From contig JAENRP010000001.1 in assembly GCA_024741835.1 (NCBI GenBank), positions 248,001-312,000 on the forward strand: a DNA stretch of 64,000 nucleotides. Reading direction: 5' to 3'. The stretch is from Diplocarpon mali. Taxonomy: Eukaryota; Ascomycota; Leotiomycetes; Helotiales; Drepanopezizaceae. Position numbers and translations under genes: made by a program. Positions 43,290 through 56,470 of the stretch are shown in pieces (position 1 is the first letter of the stretch; each line of letters starts with the position of its first letter). The notes beneath the pieces were generated by a model. The model searched no databases, was not told where the DNA came from, and saw only the letters and a program-made list of their open reading frames with translations.

Positions 43290-43533
43290 GAAGAGAGCTG
43301 AGAAAAGGAGATCTCGTGATAGGAAGTCATATGATTTGGCATGTAAAGGCTGAGATATAGAAATCAGATTACTATCGTATTAAAGAAACTAGGAAGATAT
43401 ACTCCAAATATACCTTTTCTTAGGAATTTTTCCTAATACCTCTTTAAGGCTTGCCTAATTGTAGTGCTTCCTCTTCTGTTTTAGTTCTTTAGGAGACCTC
43501 ATTTTATTATATTCCCTTGTGTGTTTCTTTATT
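43290..43533 (-). repeat. Left LTR-like repeat
   Basis: Pairs with 45205-45451. On the minus strand this copy would be the 3' LTR; the sequence just inside it (gaaagagggcgtatgagg on the minus strand) is purine-rich, as a polypurine tract would be. Confidence 0.7.
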
Positions 43534-45204
43534 AGTGATCTACGCAGGGGCTGATTCTTAGAGATTACGTCCTCATACGCCCTCTTTCGATCACGATATT
43601 CGCAGTTAAGAGACCATCCTCAACTTACTCCCTAAAACCCCCTATCCATCCTCCTTAACAACTCGAAATTTTTCGGATTCCTCGGTTTAATTGGCTTAAA
43701 ACGTCATTTCCAATGCTTCTGGTGCAAAATTTTTAATAAGCTCTAAGATAACGACTTCAAACGACGGCTGTTTCAAATACTTAAATAACACTAAGCGCAA
43801 GCTCTAGTTAGAAGTGCAATATCAATTCCTATAAATTTCAGAATCTCATAGCTCTAAAGGCTAAATTCGACCGAACTCGAAACCTTATCTTAGAAATAGT
43901 TTTAGAGACCCTTCTTTCTGAAGATCCAATCGGAATGGTCAATTTAGCCAAGAGAATGCTTATTCAGAAAACTTATTAAATGATTTAGTCCTTAATATAG
44001 TAAACCTTATCTTATTACGATTAATCGCATTAATCCTATTAGCTGTTCTATACCTACTCGAAACCTCTTAGCATGCGCTAGTTGAACTTTATTTGGAATC
44101 GGAATTCTACTCCTAGTCCTAGACTGCGAGTCACAATTGAAAAGGGCGCCTTTAAAGAACTCGCCATCGCCACTATTTCTTTCATTTTTGGCTTCCGAAA
44201 ATTTTGCGAACAATTACAAATTGAAAACGCTCTTCAACCCTCTCTTTAAATCTTTTTAAATACATCTAAGTCTTTTAGAAATTGATTCTCATTTAGAAAA
44301 CTCTTCTAACCCTTTTGGCCATTAGGACACCCTACTTAGCTACCTGACTCTTAATAACCATTCTTTTTCTCTGTTACCTACTGTAGAAATATAATTTTAA
44401 GAAATTTTAAAACCTCCTAACTAATTACGACCTTATTATCATCCTCAAAAGCACTAAAAATAGGGAATAGAATACCAGGAATTCTATGACCTATTAGACA
44501 CTTTCATTTTACAGACCCTTGATTTTGCATTCTTCGGCGGAGTCGCCTCTTTTGTCGTTTAGGGTATAGATCTTTAGAATCGCCTGAATAAAATTTCTGT
44601 ATTTTTGATTGATTTGCATTCTATATTGATTCATTTTGTTTGACACCTTTTGATAAATTGCAGCACTCCTCGAAGCATCCCCTCATAGAATGATTTCAAA
44701 AAAAAAAAAGAGCTCCATTTTTTCTTAGAATTTATATAGCATCCCTATTGCCTTTTTCATTACGTCTTAACACATTTCTATTCTCTTTACCTTTTTTATA
44801 CTAGTCGCAAACTATTCTTAGTATAGGAGAGCAATTTCGTTAATAGAAAACCCGGTTAGCACTCGCGAAATAGGACTATAAGTATATTCTTCAATAAAAG
44901 GAATTTTAGATTATTACATCTTACCAATTAGATAAGGGCTAGCTTTTGAATAACTTCATAAATGGATTGGCTCCTAAACGAAAATGAAGCTCACTCCGTT
45001 GGCAAAAAACTTTTTTTTAAAAAAGGTAAAGTCCTAATTGGTTAGGGATTTTCTAAGGACAATAGCTCTAGTTTCTGCCTCTTGTTTATTCCCTCTTCTT
45101 GCATCTATGGTTTTTGCAGAAGATAACTGACGTGTTTTCTCAACCTCGATTTCTGAGTTCTCGCTATTAGTAGCAGGGGCCGCTACTTTTGTTATTTGGG
45201 ATAT

Positions 45205-45451
45205 ATATAAAGAGCTAAGATAAGGAGATCTCGTAATAGGAAGTCATATGATTTAGCATAAAAAGGCTAAGGTATTAGTACTAGACTACTATTATACTTG
45301 AGAAACTAGGCAGATGTACTCTAAATATACCTTTTCATAAGAAATGTTCCTAACACCTCTTTAAGGCTTGCATAATTATAATATTTCCTCTTTTGTTCTA
45401 GTTCTCTAGGAGACCTCCTCTTGTTATATTCCCTTGTGTGTTTCTTTAACA
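45205..45451 (-). repeat. Right LTR-like repeat
   Basis: Pairs with 43290-43533. On the minus strand this copy would be the 5' LTR and begins TGTTAAAGAAACACAC. Confidence 0.7.
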
Positions 45452-48400
45452 TATGATCATCTGCATATTGGAACTTCGCTTATACAGATCTAAACAGACT
45501 TTCTGATCTTTGTGGCAGCATATCATTATTCACATACTGTAAACGTACTAGAATCATCCGCCTTTTGGTAAAAGCTAAAAAGCCCATCTTCCCACTACTT
45601 TAACAAAAAAACCTAACAGTCCCTTTCTAAGTTTGTAATCTCAATACTAGTAGGAAATTTGGGAAGCTGGGCCAGATCTCCTGCTGGACCCTCTGTGGGA
45701 TGTTGCGAGCCTCCAGCGACGAGCTGGATCAGGGGTATATCGCTTGACTTTTTGCCCTGGTAGCGGAAACTGCTTGACTCATCAGCATGTGATGCAATAG
45801 GTCTTGCAAGAGAAGTAAGGAGAGAGCCTAGTGTATGGAGCTCTACTTCAAGGGGGTCGAAAGAAAGTCTCCGTACCAGCTCGAGAGGTCTGATGCTAGG
45901 AGGAGCAAAAATTAGTACCGCCACCTTCGAGCTCATCAATCCACTGGTTGATAGAGAGGCTCAGGTTGGTTGGAGGTATTGAATGGAGGCCCGAGTACAG
46001 ACTACAGGTTTGCCTGTAAGAGTCTACAAGGACTTCAGTGTTCCTTGGCCAGATGACCATCTCGCTACTACCAAGTTCCTGAGATATCCTGCTCTTGTTC
46101 CCAAGCCTAGAGTTCTTCTTTACAAATTTTTTCCTGGACCAATCTAGGAATAGCAGGTTCATGCAGGATGCCATTGTTACTTTGATTATCGGCGCGATAC
46201 ATTGACTCAGTGACGGTGATTCCGAAGGGTTGATAATGTATGAGAGATGGTTTGGAGACGTTATTGATGCGCGAAAAGTGAACAAGAGGCCTTTGATAGA
46301 GCTCTGATCTGCGGTACATTAGCATTGAAAGTAATGTATTGATTTTTATGAACCACAGACTCTGATATCATTCACAACCTCTGAGTAAGTGTCGTAAGAC
46401 TGAAATCTCAGAGTCTATGTTGAGTAGACTGCTGAGGAGAGATCGGTCGTGGTTGAGAAGTCTTGTTACTTTTCTAGCAGTTCGGTTTTGGAAAAATAGG
46501 GGCTCGCGTGGCCTCTGGAAGTTCTTGGCTTGGCTTTCATTGAGGCTCTGGTGTGAAGAAATCAATAGATGATCACAGTATACAATCATTCTTACCAAAC
46601 GGAAAAGCAGATGCCATGAAATCGCCAGCCCAGATCAACCCTTGACTGCAAAATAATCCAGAGGAATCCGGCCAGAGCAAAGTGAGGCAGAATTGTTACA
46701 ATCTACAACATACAATTTTGTATGAGGTTAGATGAAAAGATTAATTATTTTTCTGCATCATGCTTTTGTCGAAGTTGATTTGTTTAACTTAAGTCATTCA
46801 GATGCTTTCTTTGAGTGGAGTGCGAGTGTTCTAAACATGTAATTATTCTGTGCTATTACACCTGAAGGGGGAGAGGGGCAGTATAATATATGTAAGTATA
46901 AAGAGCACAGGGTCTCTATTTCTCAAACTACAGACAGGAATGTTGATCATGCGACAGAATGCTGTTCTTAAGGCGATTGAGCATATTGATGTGTTGCAGA
47001 GAGCAAGGTTTGTATAGCTAGATAGCTCTGTGGTGTAAAGAAAGAGAGTGTTGATGATATACAGAAGAAATTTTTTGATATGATAGGCGCGTTGAAGGGG
47101 GGAGTTTTGGAGATTGACGCATCGAAGGCGATATGAAATAAGCTTGTCAGGTTCAAGATATCGCGAGAATCACAAGAGTTGCGTGCATAAAGAGCTCTTC
47201 CTTCAGCCAAAAATAAGCCTTCAAATCCAAGAATAGAACTCGCAGCCATAATACACAAGTTTCTCATACTATCGTGGCGTTTTCAGATGCTAATATCTAC
47301 TATAGGAGGCAAGTTCTTTTAGAGGTATATGGATTCCCCCAAGGCCTGCCTCTGCGCCACAGTAAGGCCAGCTTCTCGATGTGGAGTCTAAACGCCTCGA
47401 AGTACTCATCAAGCCTTTTTCTCTCTTTCTATTTTAGTTAAGATTTTTTTTTTCGCAAAAATTACAGTCTATATAGATTATCGAAGGCTGGTTCGCCTCA
47501 CGTATTTAACGCAGAGTATGCTACTGTCGCGCTAGGGCTAAATAACCCACTAATGGCGCATATTCTTACCTGTCATCATGATGAATTATACGCTCAATGT
47601 TATTGGTACTATTCTGCGGATGTGCTCTGCCGTATTATAATCGACGTTCATCATTGGTCTAGGCCAATATTACTGATGCTCCAGGCGTCCTCTGTCACGC
47701 GTCAACAGGTGTTTCTTCGCGGTAATAAAGATACAATTAATACATTATAAATATACATCAAGCCTTTAGGATATCCTAGAAGTATCTGGGCATCCTAATG
47801 TCCTCGAATCTCACCTCTTGTATGTTATAGACTTGTTTACATATTAGTGATGTCTTCGCTTAAAATGCTGGGCGAGCAACGTCCTGTCATCGTCTTCAAT
47901 TCAGCGTTTCCAAGAATTGCTTGGTGGCAGATTTTGAACTTTTCCATTAGCTTGAGAATACAATAAATTTACCCACTTCAAATATATGATTGCTCCAATG
48001 ACTCTTGAGCATTATGGAATCGAGTTAAGACTGCACGTGAACATGAGTCAATCGCCCCTGTTCTTCTATGCCAAGCGTTGAAGATTGTATCTGCAGATTG
48101 TTCTCCGTCACTTCGCAGATATGTGATTGCTTATCGTTTATTTGACAATCCTCCTGTAAGTATCTGACTCCTAAAGCTGGTTAATGAATCCAGTGGCCTC
48201 GGGAGTTTAGATTGTGGTTATGTAAGAGAACTTCGGATGAACTACTGTTTGCACACGACTGACCATGGTGCGTGCCTGGGAATACTAGGTAGCAAACTGC
48301 AACAGTAAGTCGGCAAACAATGCCAGCTTACCAGGCGCAGATCTAGCATCCAGGCGCGCTCTTTAGAATAGTTTCTGGGGAATTAGGATACGATATAGAA

Positions 48401-51400
48401 TATGGTGACGAGGTATTACTAGACTGTACTCAAAGTAAGCTAGAGCTCGATTTCACCTCACTTCAATCTGCACAGCAATTTGTGCCATCATCTAATGGAG
48501 GATAATTGAACGTATTTTGATTTTTCTCGCGATCACGATATTTTACCCAAGAATCGCCTAGTAATTTTATACTGTTCAGCCGGTACAACTTGTGCTGATT
48601 GCCGTGAGTTGAGGTTAGGGAAGTACGCGAAGGAGGCGAGTTCGTTTGGTAACTGGCTATAAAATGAAACGATCAAATTTCGCTACAGTCCTTCTCCCAA
48701 AGCATGGATAATTGCAACTTCTGCAATGTTGAAATCATTCGGGTGTACGTGTTCCTAGGCTCCGACCCATCTCACTAAGTCACTGCGGAAAAACCCGCTG
48801 CGTAGAGGAAATACAGAACGAAAGCTACTTTGACCTCGTTGGTTGACCCATTTATTCATTTTTCAACACTTCCTCTCGACTGCTTTAACCATGGTGCGAT
48901 CTGAGGGCTCATAAAGTCTTTGACCATGTGATCTATGGCCACCAGTCCCTTGCTTACTTCGAGGTTCCAGGGCCTGTGCCTAGGCGGAAGTCGTAGAGAT
49001 TGGATCTCATGCGAATTCCCCTGTATCCGTTGCTACCTATCTCTGCCCCTACCTCTAGGCAATGAAATGGACCAAGTGGATATTGTATGACGTCCAGGTT
49101 TGAAAACGAAGAAATATTGGCACCCGTTCGACCTGTTTAATTTGAAAATAGATACCCGCTCATGAAATTCTTTGACGGCAGAGATATTTCAGTACTGTCA
49201 AGCATTATGGATCGCATCGGCGACATAAAATATACAAAGCGGACGGGCGAGTGGGGGTCGGTTTCACGCTGGCAGACCACTTCTGTAGCCTTGACTGAAA
49301 TGGGACTCCCCATTACCAATACGAATTTACATCACTAGTAGAATATTAAAACCTACTATAATAACTAAACTACCAGTAAAGCGAAAGGCCCTAGGGACAT
49401 AATAGGGATTTTGGCGGCTACTATGCGACATCCGAGCAGAACTAGCCATGCGCTCTCGAATCCCCCAAGCAAAGTTTCTGACACTCTCCATGTCGATGTC
49501 AGTTAAGTAAGGGAATATGAAGCCTATTTCAAGTAGCAACCTTGTATTGACGGGATTGGCTTCCGTCTGGTTGGATATAACTGGGTTCCGAATCCCTAGC
49601 GATTACTTCTTATAATTGGATAAAAAACGCCCACTCTTGATACATTCTTCATATGGAATATACTATATATGTTTTTCGTCTCTGGTAACGGTTTGTGCTT
49701 TTGGAGGACCGAAATATAAGGTGGTGCTATTGTTGTGGGATAGTGCAAAAGCGGTGGGCCGAAACCTAGCCCGGAAAAGAAGCAAGCATAGGGACGCAGT
49801 CAAGAGCAAGCAAGTGAGTATGTAATGGGACAGCTGCACCAGGTGAAGCATGCGGAGTGATTCACGATCAAGTCCTGGTTCAAGAATTCGAAGGATGATC
49901 TGTAACTGGAATAGTGGTTCGCCCAGTATCATCTGAATTCAAGCTCTGGACTTCACAGTGCCGAAGCTAAACCAGAAATTTCATTAATCAACGGCTCAGG
50001 TTCTAGAAATAATCCTTAAAGAAAATTTTGGCAAGGAGCTCGTCTAAGCCATAAAACAAAGGAAGTCCGCGGTGCGACACCAGCCGAACTATCAGCAAAT
50101 CTCGGCTCAGGCTCTTGGAAACCCTCTCGCTCATGACGGAAAACATCTTATATACTAATGTTACTTGAAGTAGACGTGGTACAAATGTGGCCCAAACTCA
50201 GACGCCGACCTGCCAACTCAGCGAGCTACCCCGCGCATTCCAAATTACACCTGCACCATCCAGGGCTTGCTTGTTTAACTCCGCCGGGCGAGATTCATCG
50301 AGCGGCGGCGCGTGGAGATCAGAAACACTTGGTAGAATATGATGACAGCCTTGACGGGTGAAATATGTGTAATAAGAGTAGAAGTCTGGGAATATCTTCA
50401 ACCGGGAGGGCAGTTTTGAAAACCGAGTACATTCCCGCTGCTTCTCGGTGAATATATCTTAGAGATATCAGGTAAGCTTCCAATTGCTCGACTATAGCGC
50501 CACTCTACGAAGCCAAATCTCGAGATATATATCAACTCACCACCTTCAAATATCGAGCTTATTGCAAGCCTGCAGATATAACAAACAGATAGCTTAAGGC
50601 ATCCAACTAACCCTCCCAATTTTCGGTGTCATCGGCCTAGGCCGATCCTTAATCAAGGGTTCTGATAGGTAGGTATATATCTAGGTATTGACTTGAAAAT
50701 CTGGGTTTGCCATAAGAGATGAATCGTCCATCCGTGTAATATAGGTAATATTGACGAGGGAGTGAGAGCTTCAGCCGCCAACCGAGTACTGGCTAGAGAG
50801 GAGAGTGTGCTCCCGTAACGCATACACCCGGCAGCAATGAAACGTCAAGAAAGTATACTTGCTAGTATTCCAGCTATAGCTGGAAAAATGGCAACACGCA
50901 CTCTGCGCGGCGTTAGAGGAACTCTCCTCCATTTCTGCAGCATCTTCTACATACCGTTTCACTACGGGTTGCAAGTATCTTTCTCTGCCGACTGAACGTT
51001 ACATCGTAGCCAGTATCGTCCAATTTTGGCCATGTGCATACGATATGCGATAAGATTACCGTACCCGTACGAGGGTGTGTGATGTTGCTAGTAAGGGTGG
51101 AATCCGATTTGCCTTCGGTCTCAAGTCCTGCCACAATCACATACCCGATTGGGAGCCGAGATTCTGGTTATTAGCAAATGACCAGTCCACCAAAGCGAAG
51201 ATCTTGGAAGAGCCAGTGAAATATCTAACAGGACGTATCCCAGTCCATTTTCGAGGTTGTCTCGTTACCAGGATTGAAAGTTGTTAGGATTCTCGGCATC
51301 CTTCGCTGTGGGATCCTTTTGTTGGACTGCTGCAGAAAGGTCAAAAGAAGCCTCCGCCTGGCATATGGTAGCGACGTATGCGTCGTGAGCTTGTTGCTCT

Positions 51401-51561
51401 AGGTACTGATGTTTGATATCGCTCGTGGAGGTAGTGTTGTAGTCGCCCAGTCGAGCATTTTACCCAAGGTACTCGCCCAGGTCAATGTCGTCCGCTCGCA
51501 CAGGGAGCCAGGTGACCTTGGCGTTCGAGCAGAGGGCTCGGTATATAGCCAGTGTATGAAC
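45452..51561. other. AT-rich zone with broken gene-like frames
   Basis: About 6 kb without a supported intact gene. Minus-strand frames at 47267-46968, 46285-45896 and 45939-45613 read for 100-130 codons with balanced composition (for example DELEGGGTNFCSS and LVRRLSFDPLEVELHTLGSL), but adjacent pieces lie in different frames and no family is recognised. Minus-strand frames at 49539-49137 are similar. These are candidates for decayed genes or transposon remnants. Confidence 0.45.
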
Positions 51562-52344
51562 TTACACCAATTCCATCTCCCCCTTATCGACCAAGTCTTT
51601 CACATCTGACCATCTTGCGATGACAACATCGCCCCTCTCAACATCAACCTCCCCATCCCCATCCCTCCCCCTTCCATGAACAACAATCACGGCCTCGCCC
51701 CCAACATCTCTTGATCCGAGCCCTCTGACAAAAACGCCCTCTTCCTCATCCGGGCCTCCAATCATGTTGATCCCACCCGCCGTGTCATTTAGATTCTGCA
51801 GATTCTGCGGGAAGCTCCCCAGAAAGCTGCTCAAGTAGTGTCCATGCAATAATTGCTGGTGTCTCGTCGCATAGGCAATCTCAGTCTCACTCAGTCGGTC
51901 GGCGTGTTCGGCAGAGAGGTAGTGGAGGGAATGTTTGTCGATTTTAGCGATGCGCGCGCGCAGCAAGGAGCGGATGAGGAATTTCCAGCGCTCAACTTCG
52001 GTTTGTATTATTATGAGACTGAAATTGGTTTTCGGGTCCATGTCGCCGGTCATTTGCTCGACTAGCTCGATTTGCTGTTTTATGCGATCCGTGGCGCGTT
52101 CGATGAGGCCGTCTTTAGGCCAGCTGAGTGTGTTAGGAGATGCGAGCATAGGATAGTGGACGGGGACTTACGGCAGGAGTTCTGCTGCTCCGCGCTCGTT
52201 GATCCAAGCTCTTGTCAAGGCTTGCAGATCTGCTTGTCCTGAGTGTCTTCCGCTGCCGAGTCCGAAGTCATCGTCGCCCTCAGCAAAGGGGTCCCGGTCG
52301 AGGTGCCGGGCGTTGAGGTCCTGGAGGATATCTGAGATGTCCAT
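51562..52344 (-). CDS. SLD5: GINS complex subunit SLD5
   Basis: Subunit of the GINS complex, part of the replicative CMG helicase in the nucleus. Two exons on the minus strand: 52344-52172 and 52123-51562, with a 48-bp intron (GTAAGT donor, TCAG acceptor); 244 residues, close to the usual 220-260. The product starts [20 protein letters not shown] and continues [20 protein letters not shown] across the junction. The helical A-domain has [48 protein letters not shown] and [20 protein letters not shown]. The C-terminal B-domain contains [21 protein letters not shown] and [22 protein letters not shown] content rises inside the gene compared with its AT-rich surroundings, and no frame is broken, so it appears functional. 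Confidence 0.95.
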
Positions 52345-55344
52345 TTATCAGCCTATGGAATTAGTTACTTGATCCAGTTATGATGGTAGTTGTTTCCTCG
52401 TTGCATATGCCGTAGTGCAGCATTGATATGGATCTGAGCTGGTTGACGAGAAGCTTGTGAAAATGACGCGTCGACGCGTACGTCGGCCAAACCTCGGGGT
52501 TTAGTAAGTGAATTATTTCAGACGGCAAAAGAGCACAGTTTATCATGGCAGATCGAGAATTGCTTGGGGATGATATGTTGTAAAATACGTATTTGAGATA
52601 CGTAGATTAACATTTAATTTGTTGTTGTGTTCTATTAGGAGTTGGATTCACAAAGCAGGGAAAGACTACTTGCTGGGTGGATTGTTTTGTTTACCCACGT
52701 AAGCGAACCTCAGAACTGCTAACTTTTTAACGTCCGGGATTTCGCATCACTGCGAAAGCGATATTGCAGTAATCGAAGTCCAGTGGTAAATTCTTTCATT
52801 CCCCTATGGAAAGCGTGCCTTTCGAAGACCACTGGAAGCTTATGACACCGAACAAGCAAATCTGTGCACCCGGTCAGCGAGCTTGCGAGCATAGGAGCTG
52901 CTCTAAAGTCCGGGACAGAGAAACTTGACAAGACCCTGCAGTATAGATATACATATAGAGAGAGGGGGAGAGAGAGGGAGAGAGAGAGCAATCTGTTTCA
53001 TGTGAAATATCAGGTTCATTTTTTTTTCCAAATTCCATCGCATCAATAGTTTTTGAAAGCTCATATTAGTGACCGCTGGATCGTAATTCAGCTTAGGAGC
53101 GATCCCGAGCATTCGATTTTGAAGACTAGAATAAGCAGGTACTTCTATAGCTTGCTTCAATACAATTCCAAATGTACCTTGTTAAGCAAATAATTAGAAT
53201 TTTAAATAACCTCAGAGACACTTTCAACCACTTGAAACTAGTTTCAAACAATCATCTTGTGCATAAGCTTCTCTACGATACCATTATCCCGAAAACGGAC
53301 AATGCAGCCAAATAAACCTCTTACGAAGATCTACTGCCTTCCTTTCAAGGTAGCCAGCCTATAGATATCACAACGATTATATCAACATCAATAGCTTTGT
53401 ACCCACCCCCTTCCAGTATTACTTGCACGTCTAAATCCGAAGCGACAGCAAAGGAGGAGTAGAAATATATCGCAATATTTTCGGGTGTTGAACTTTTCGA
53501 TCGTTGTCGACTTGCCTGCCAGATCTAGCTGAGCCTGCAGTTGTCGAGCCATGATATTTTGTGATCTGCAGCTTAGTTGGAACAACTCTGCTTTATAGCA
53601 CACTTGCACTTTTTCCAATATGAAATAGCGGCTGTCTTAGGTCAATACTAAGGATCCCGATGTATTAACACGGAAATCGAAGGCCTTGAAAAAGCCTCGA
53701 GGAAAGGGCTCACTGCTTCCATGCAGTGACGTTTAGCTCTAGGCTCGCTAGGTTTGCAACATAGACACTAGAGTCTAGCAGTACAGAAACTAAACAAACG
53801 TCAATATCGATGGGCGGAAGAAAAACCTAGCATCAGAGGAAGGGTATTCGATCTATGTTACTTTAGTAGGGCTGCGATTATGCGGACTCCAACAGTTGGA
53901 ATTCTATCCTTGCAGATTCTCCCGATAGACTCCCGATATTTAATAATTCACTTTCGATAATCCAAGGGCCTCTGGTTGCAGCATATTGATGTTACTTGCA
54001 TGTTTCGGGAATCAAGTAGGATAGCGTGGAATATCAGACAAGTCACACCTGATCTTTGCTCCAAGCAGCTCCGAACATTAACCATGGCAGCTCTCTTTGC
54101 AGGTACTGTCACTTCAGCGTAGTCCTTGAAGATACTATGGAAACTCTCAAACCGAGGTCCAGACCAGGCAGTGCAAGTAACAGACCGTTCTGGTTCAGCG
54201 AGGCGAAATTCCAGATGCAGACGCCCCGATTGTTGACAATGAAAGCGTCACTTGCCTGCTCCTTCGCATTCGGATCCCCTTACAAGGTCAGCATACCCAT
54301 AATCTCGGATTGCTGGACGGACCGAGTCCGCTATCAAAAGATCAGGACCAAAATCGACAATACCCGAGATACTCTTCTGATTCTTGATAATACCTAAAAT
54401 TACGCTTTTGATACCACACCCCAACCTTGGTATCTAGCGCCCTCTTGTAGTCCTCACAGAATGGGAATGGCTCAAGAGCGAAAAGAGAGGGCGAAAGCCT
54501 CTCCCCCACGGCACGAATGGGCCCGGAGGTCTCTTCGGCCGGTGGCCGCCAGAAGCGAGCGGACCGAGAGAGTCGGCTCGGCCCACCGATCTCGAAAATG
54601 ATCTTGCGGCTGAGACGGTGGTGGAACGGTTCTGTACGCGGTTTACGAGGCGTTTTGGTGCTTCTAGATGATTTTTTCCCTCGGATGGTTTGTGATGGAG
54701 AGGTTGAGAGGGATTCTACATAATGGGAGACAAGGTTACCTGACAACCATGCTGGGAGAGGAGAGGAGAGGAATAGAGCCAATGCATGCATCGGATGGAA
54801 ACAACACCTGACTCTTTCACTCATTATCGAATCCATTATCGACTTCAGTATCGACCCACTCATTATCTCGTAGGTATGATACAGAGACCTGCCTTGTAGT
54901 TATGAGTGAGCGTCCATCCATCCGGGGGCTCGCATCCTTTATAAGGACCGTACTCGTCTGGTACGTACCTATTGTCAGAAAAGCCAGATAGGCATGTTTA
55001 TCATATACGCCTCCAAGAAGGAAAGGGACATTTCTCGGAAGCATCTCTCCCAGGCAGCGATCTAAGATAACGTCATCCCCTAGCTAGATACCTCTCACCA
55101 CCCTCGCCCCCCGCCCGCTTATTTCAACCATCTCCCATAAACCACCCTCACATCATCATAAAATATACTTCCTTGACATCCTCGGACTTCCGCTCACCTG
55201 ATTCGCACATGTTCAGCACCAGGCTCGCGATCTGCTCCGTGGCACCCTCCGTGGCAACGCCTGTCCCTTCCCGAGATCCCCGTGACCTAGTCCGCAGACA
55301 GGTGTTGTATATAGGTACTGTAGCGTAGGATTTCTCGTCCAATC

Positions 55345-55440
55345 CTTCCGGGTCGGACAGTCGGTCAGTCGGTCGGCCGGTCGCTCGGTCGGTCGTCGGT
55401 CCTCGGTCGTCGGTCGGTCAGCGTCGGGGTCGGGGGGGGC
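55345..55440. repeat. (GGTC)n-like tetramer array
   Basis: Some 18 GGTC/CGGT units with small interruptions, GC-rich inside AT-rich DNA. Confidence 0.88.
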
Positions 55441-55935
55441 GCCAGGTTAAAGTCGGGTTGCGGGGATTATCCATACCAATACCGACACTCTTAAGCCAGT
55501 GCGTTTCCTTGCTCTCTCCCCTTGTTCATCTTCGGCATTTGCTGGGTGCGATGTGTTATCTAGCGGGCTTGACGGATGATGCCCTGCAACAGATCGATGT
55601 ACCATTGCTTCGCCGGAGGGAAAAGACAGCCGAATACCACGACTATGGCTTGGCGGGAGACAGGGAGCTCTGAGCTCGCATGGCCGGGGGTTGATACCTC
55701 TTAGTATCTACTACGTGCCTGTTATCAACCATCTATCTCCCTTTGACCTTTCCACGCCGTTCGTCCCCTTCATACAATCGGCAGGTCTACCTCTGCACTT
55801 ACCAGCCGCAGCGATGCCTCCTCTTTATACACTGACGTCCAAGGAAAAAAAAAAGAAGAATCCCAGAAGGCTCAAGAATGCCCCCCAAGAATCAGAAGCA
55901 AAAAACCTCGACACGCCTTGCCTGCTTCTTCTGTA

Positions 55936-55970
55936 GCCTGGATGCTGGATGCTGGATGCTGGATGCTGCA
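55936..55970. repeat. (GGATGCT)n tandem repeat
   Basis: Four to five perfect heptamer copies. Confidence 0.92.
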
Positions 55971-56139
55971 TATAATGCGCCGGGCATTTCCTTCTGTGCA
56001 GGCGGGAGAGGTCCTGGTAGAGTAGCTGTGGATGGTTTAGCAGGCAGAGGCGCATGCAGGCCATATCACCGACTACTTGTCCGACTCCTGAATTCTGTAT
56101 AGAGCAGAGTATTCATTACCCACTTGCCTCGGTCTGCAC

Positions 56140-56350
56140 GCAAGCAAGTTCGGGCGTGCATTTGCGCTGCATTGCATCATTGTTTGCATTTGCTGCATAG
56201 GCACTGATTGCATGATATGCATTGCATCTGCCTTTCCTCGCGTTTGCAGCTGCATTGCTTGCATGGCGTACACTGCTATGCCGTTGGCATTATTTGGATC
56301 GCATTTGCATTGCTTGCATCTGCGGCACTTGCATCTATTTGCATTGCGTA
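56140..56350. repeat. Degenerate GCATTGC/GCATTTGC repeat cluster
   Basis: More than a dozen gcattgc, gcatttgc and tgcattgcttgcat-type words in about 200 bp. Unit spacing is irregular, so it is a degenerate array or clustered motif region. Confidence 0.75.
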
Positions 56351-56378
56351 CCTAGGCATCTTCTCCCCTATTTCCAGT

Positions 56379-56470
56379 GGGCTGCAAATGTGGGCATATC
56401 CATTCTATGAAACCCCAACTAGCCAGATGCTCACTTGGCCGCCGGTATTCACGGTCCACATTTGCAGCCC
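56379..56470. repeat. 15-bp perfect inverted repeat with 62-bp loop
   Basis: gggctgcaaatgtgg at 56379-56393 and its exact reverse complement at 56456-56470. A near-identical copy of the right arm (ccacatttgtagcccact, one C-to-T change) occurs at 60241-60258. Confidence 0.85.

Larger units (their letters stand above)
43290..45451 (-). mobile_element. Decayed LTR-retrotransposon-like element
   Basis: Two direct repeats of about 240 bp (about 43290-43533 and 45205-45451) share ggagatctcgt, aggaagtcatatgattt, accttttc, cctctttaaggcttgc and attcccttgtgtgtttcttt. Read on the minus strand the right repeat starts TGTTAAAGAAACACAC, as LTRs of fungal elements often do. The interior (about 1.7 kb) is very AT-rich. 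Minus-strand frames hold gag-like fragments (for example TNSENSEIEVEKTRQLSSA near 45150) broken by stops. Differences between the repeats are mostly C/T and G/A changes, as expected from repeat-induced point mutation. Interior is too short for a full gag-pol, so it is deleted or non-autonomous. Target-site duplication could not be fixed. Confidence 0.72.

Noticed and set aside
54342..54863. 173-codon minus-strand frame in a GC-richer patch
   Set aside because: Reasonable composition but no motif or homologue recognised; overlapping plus-strand frame is equally plausible.
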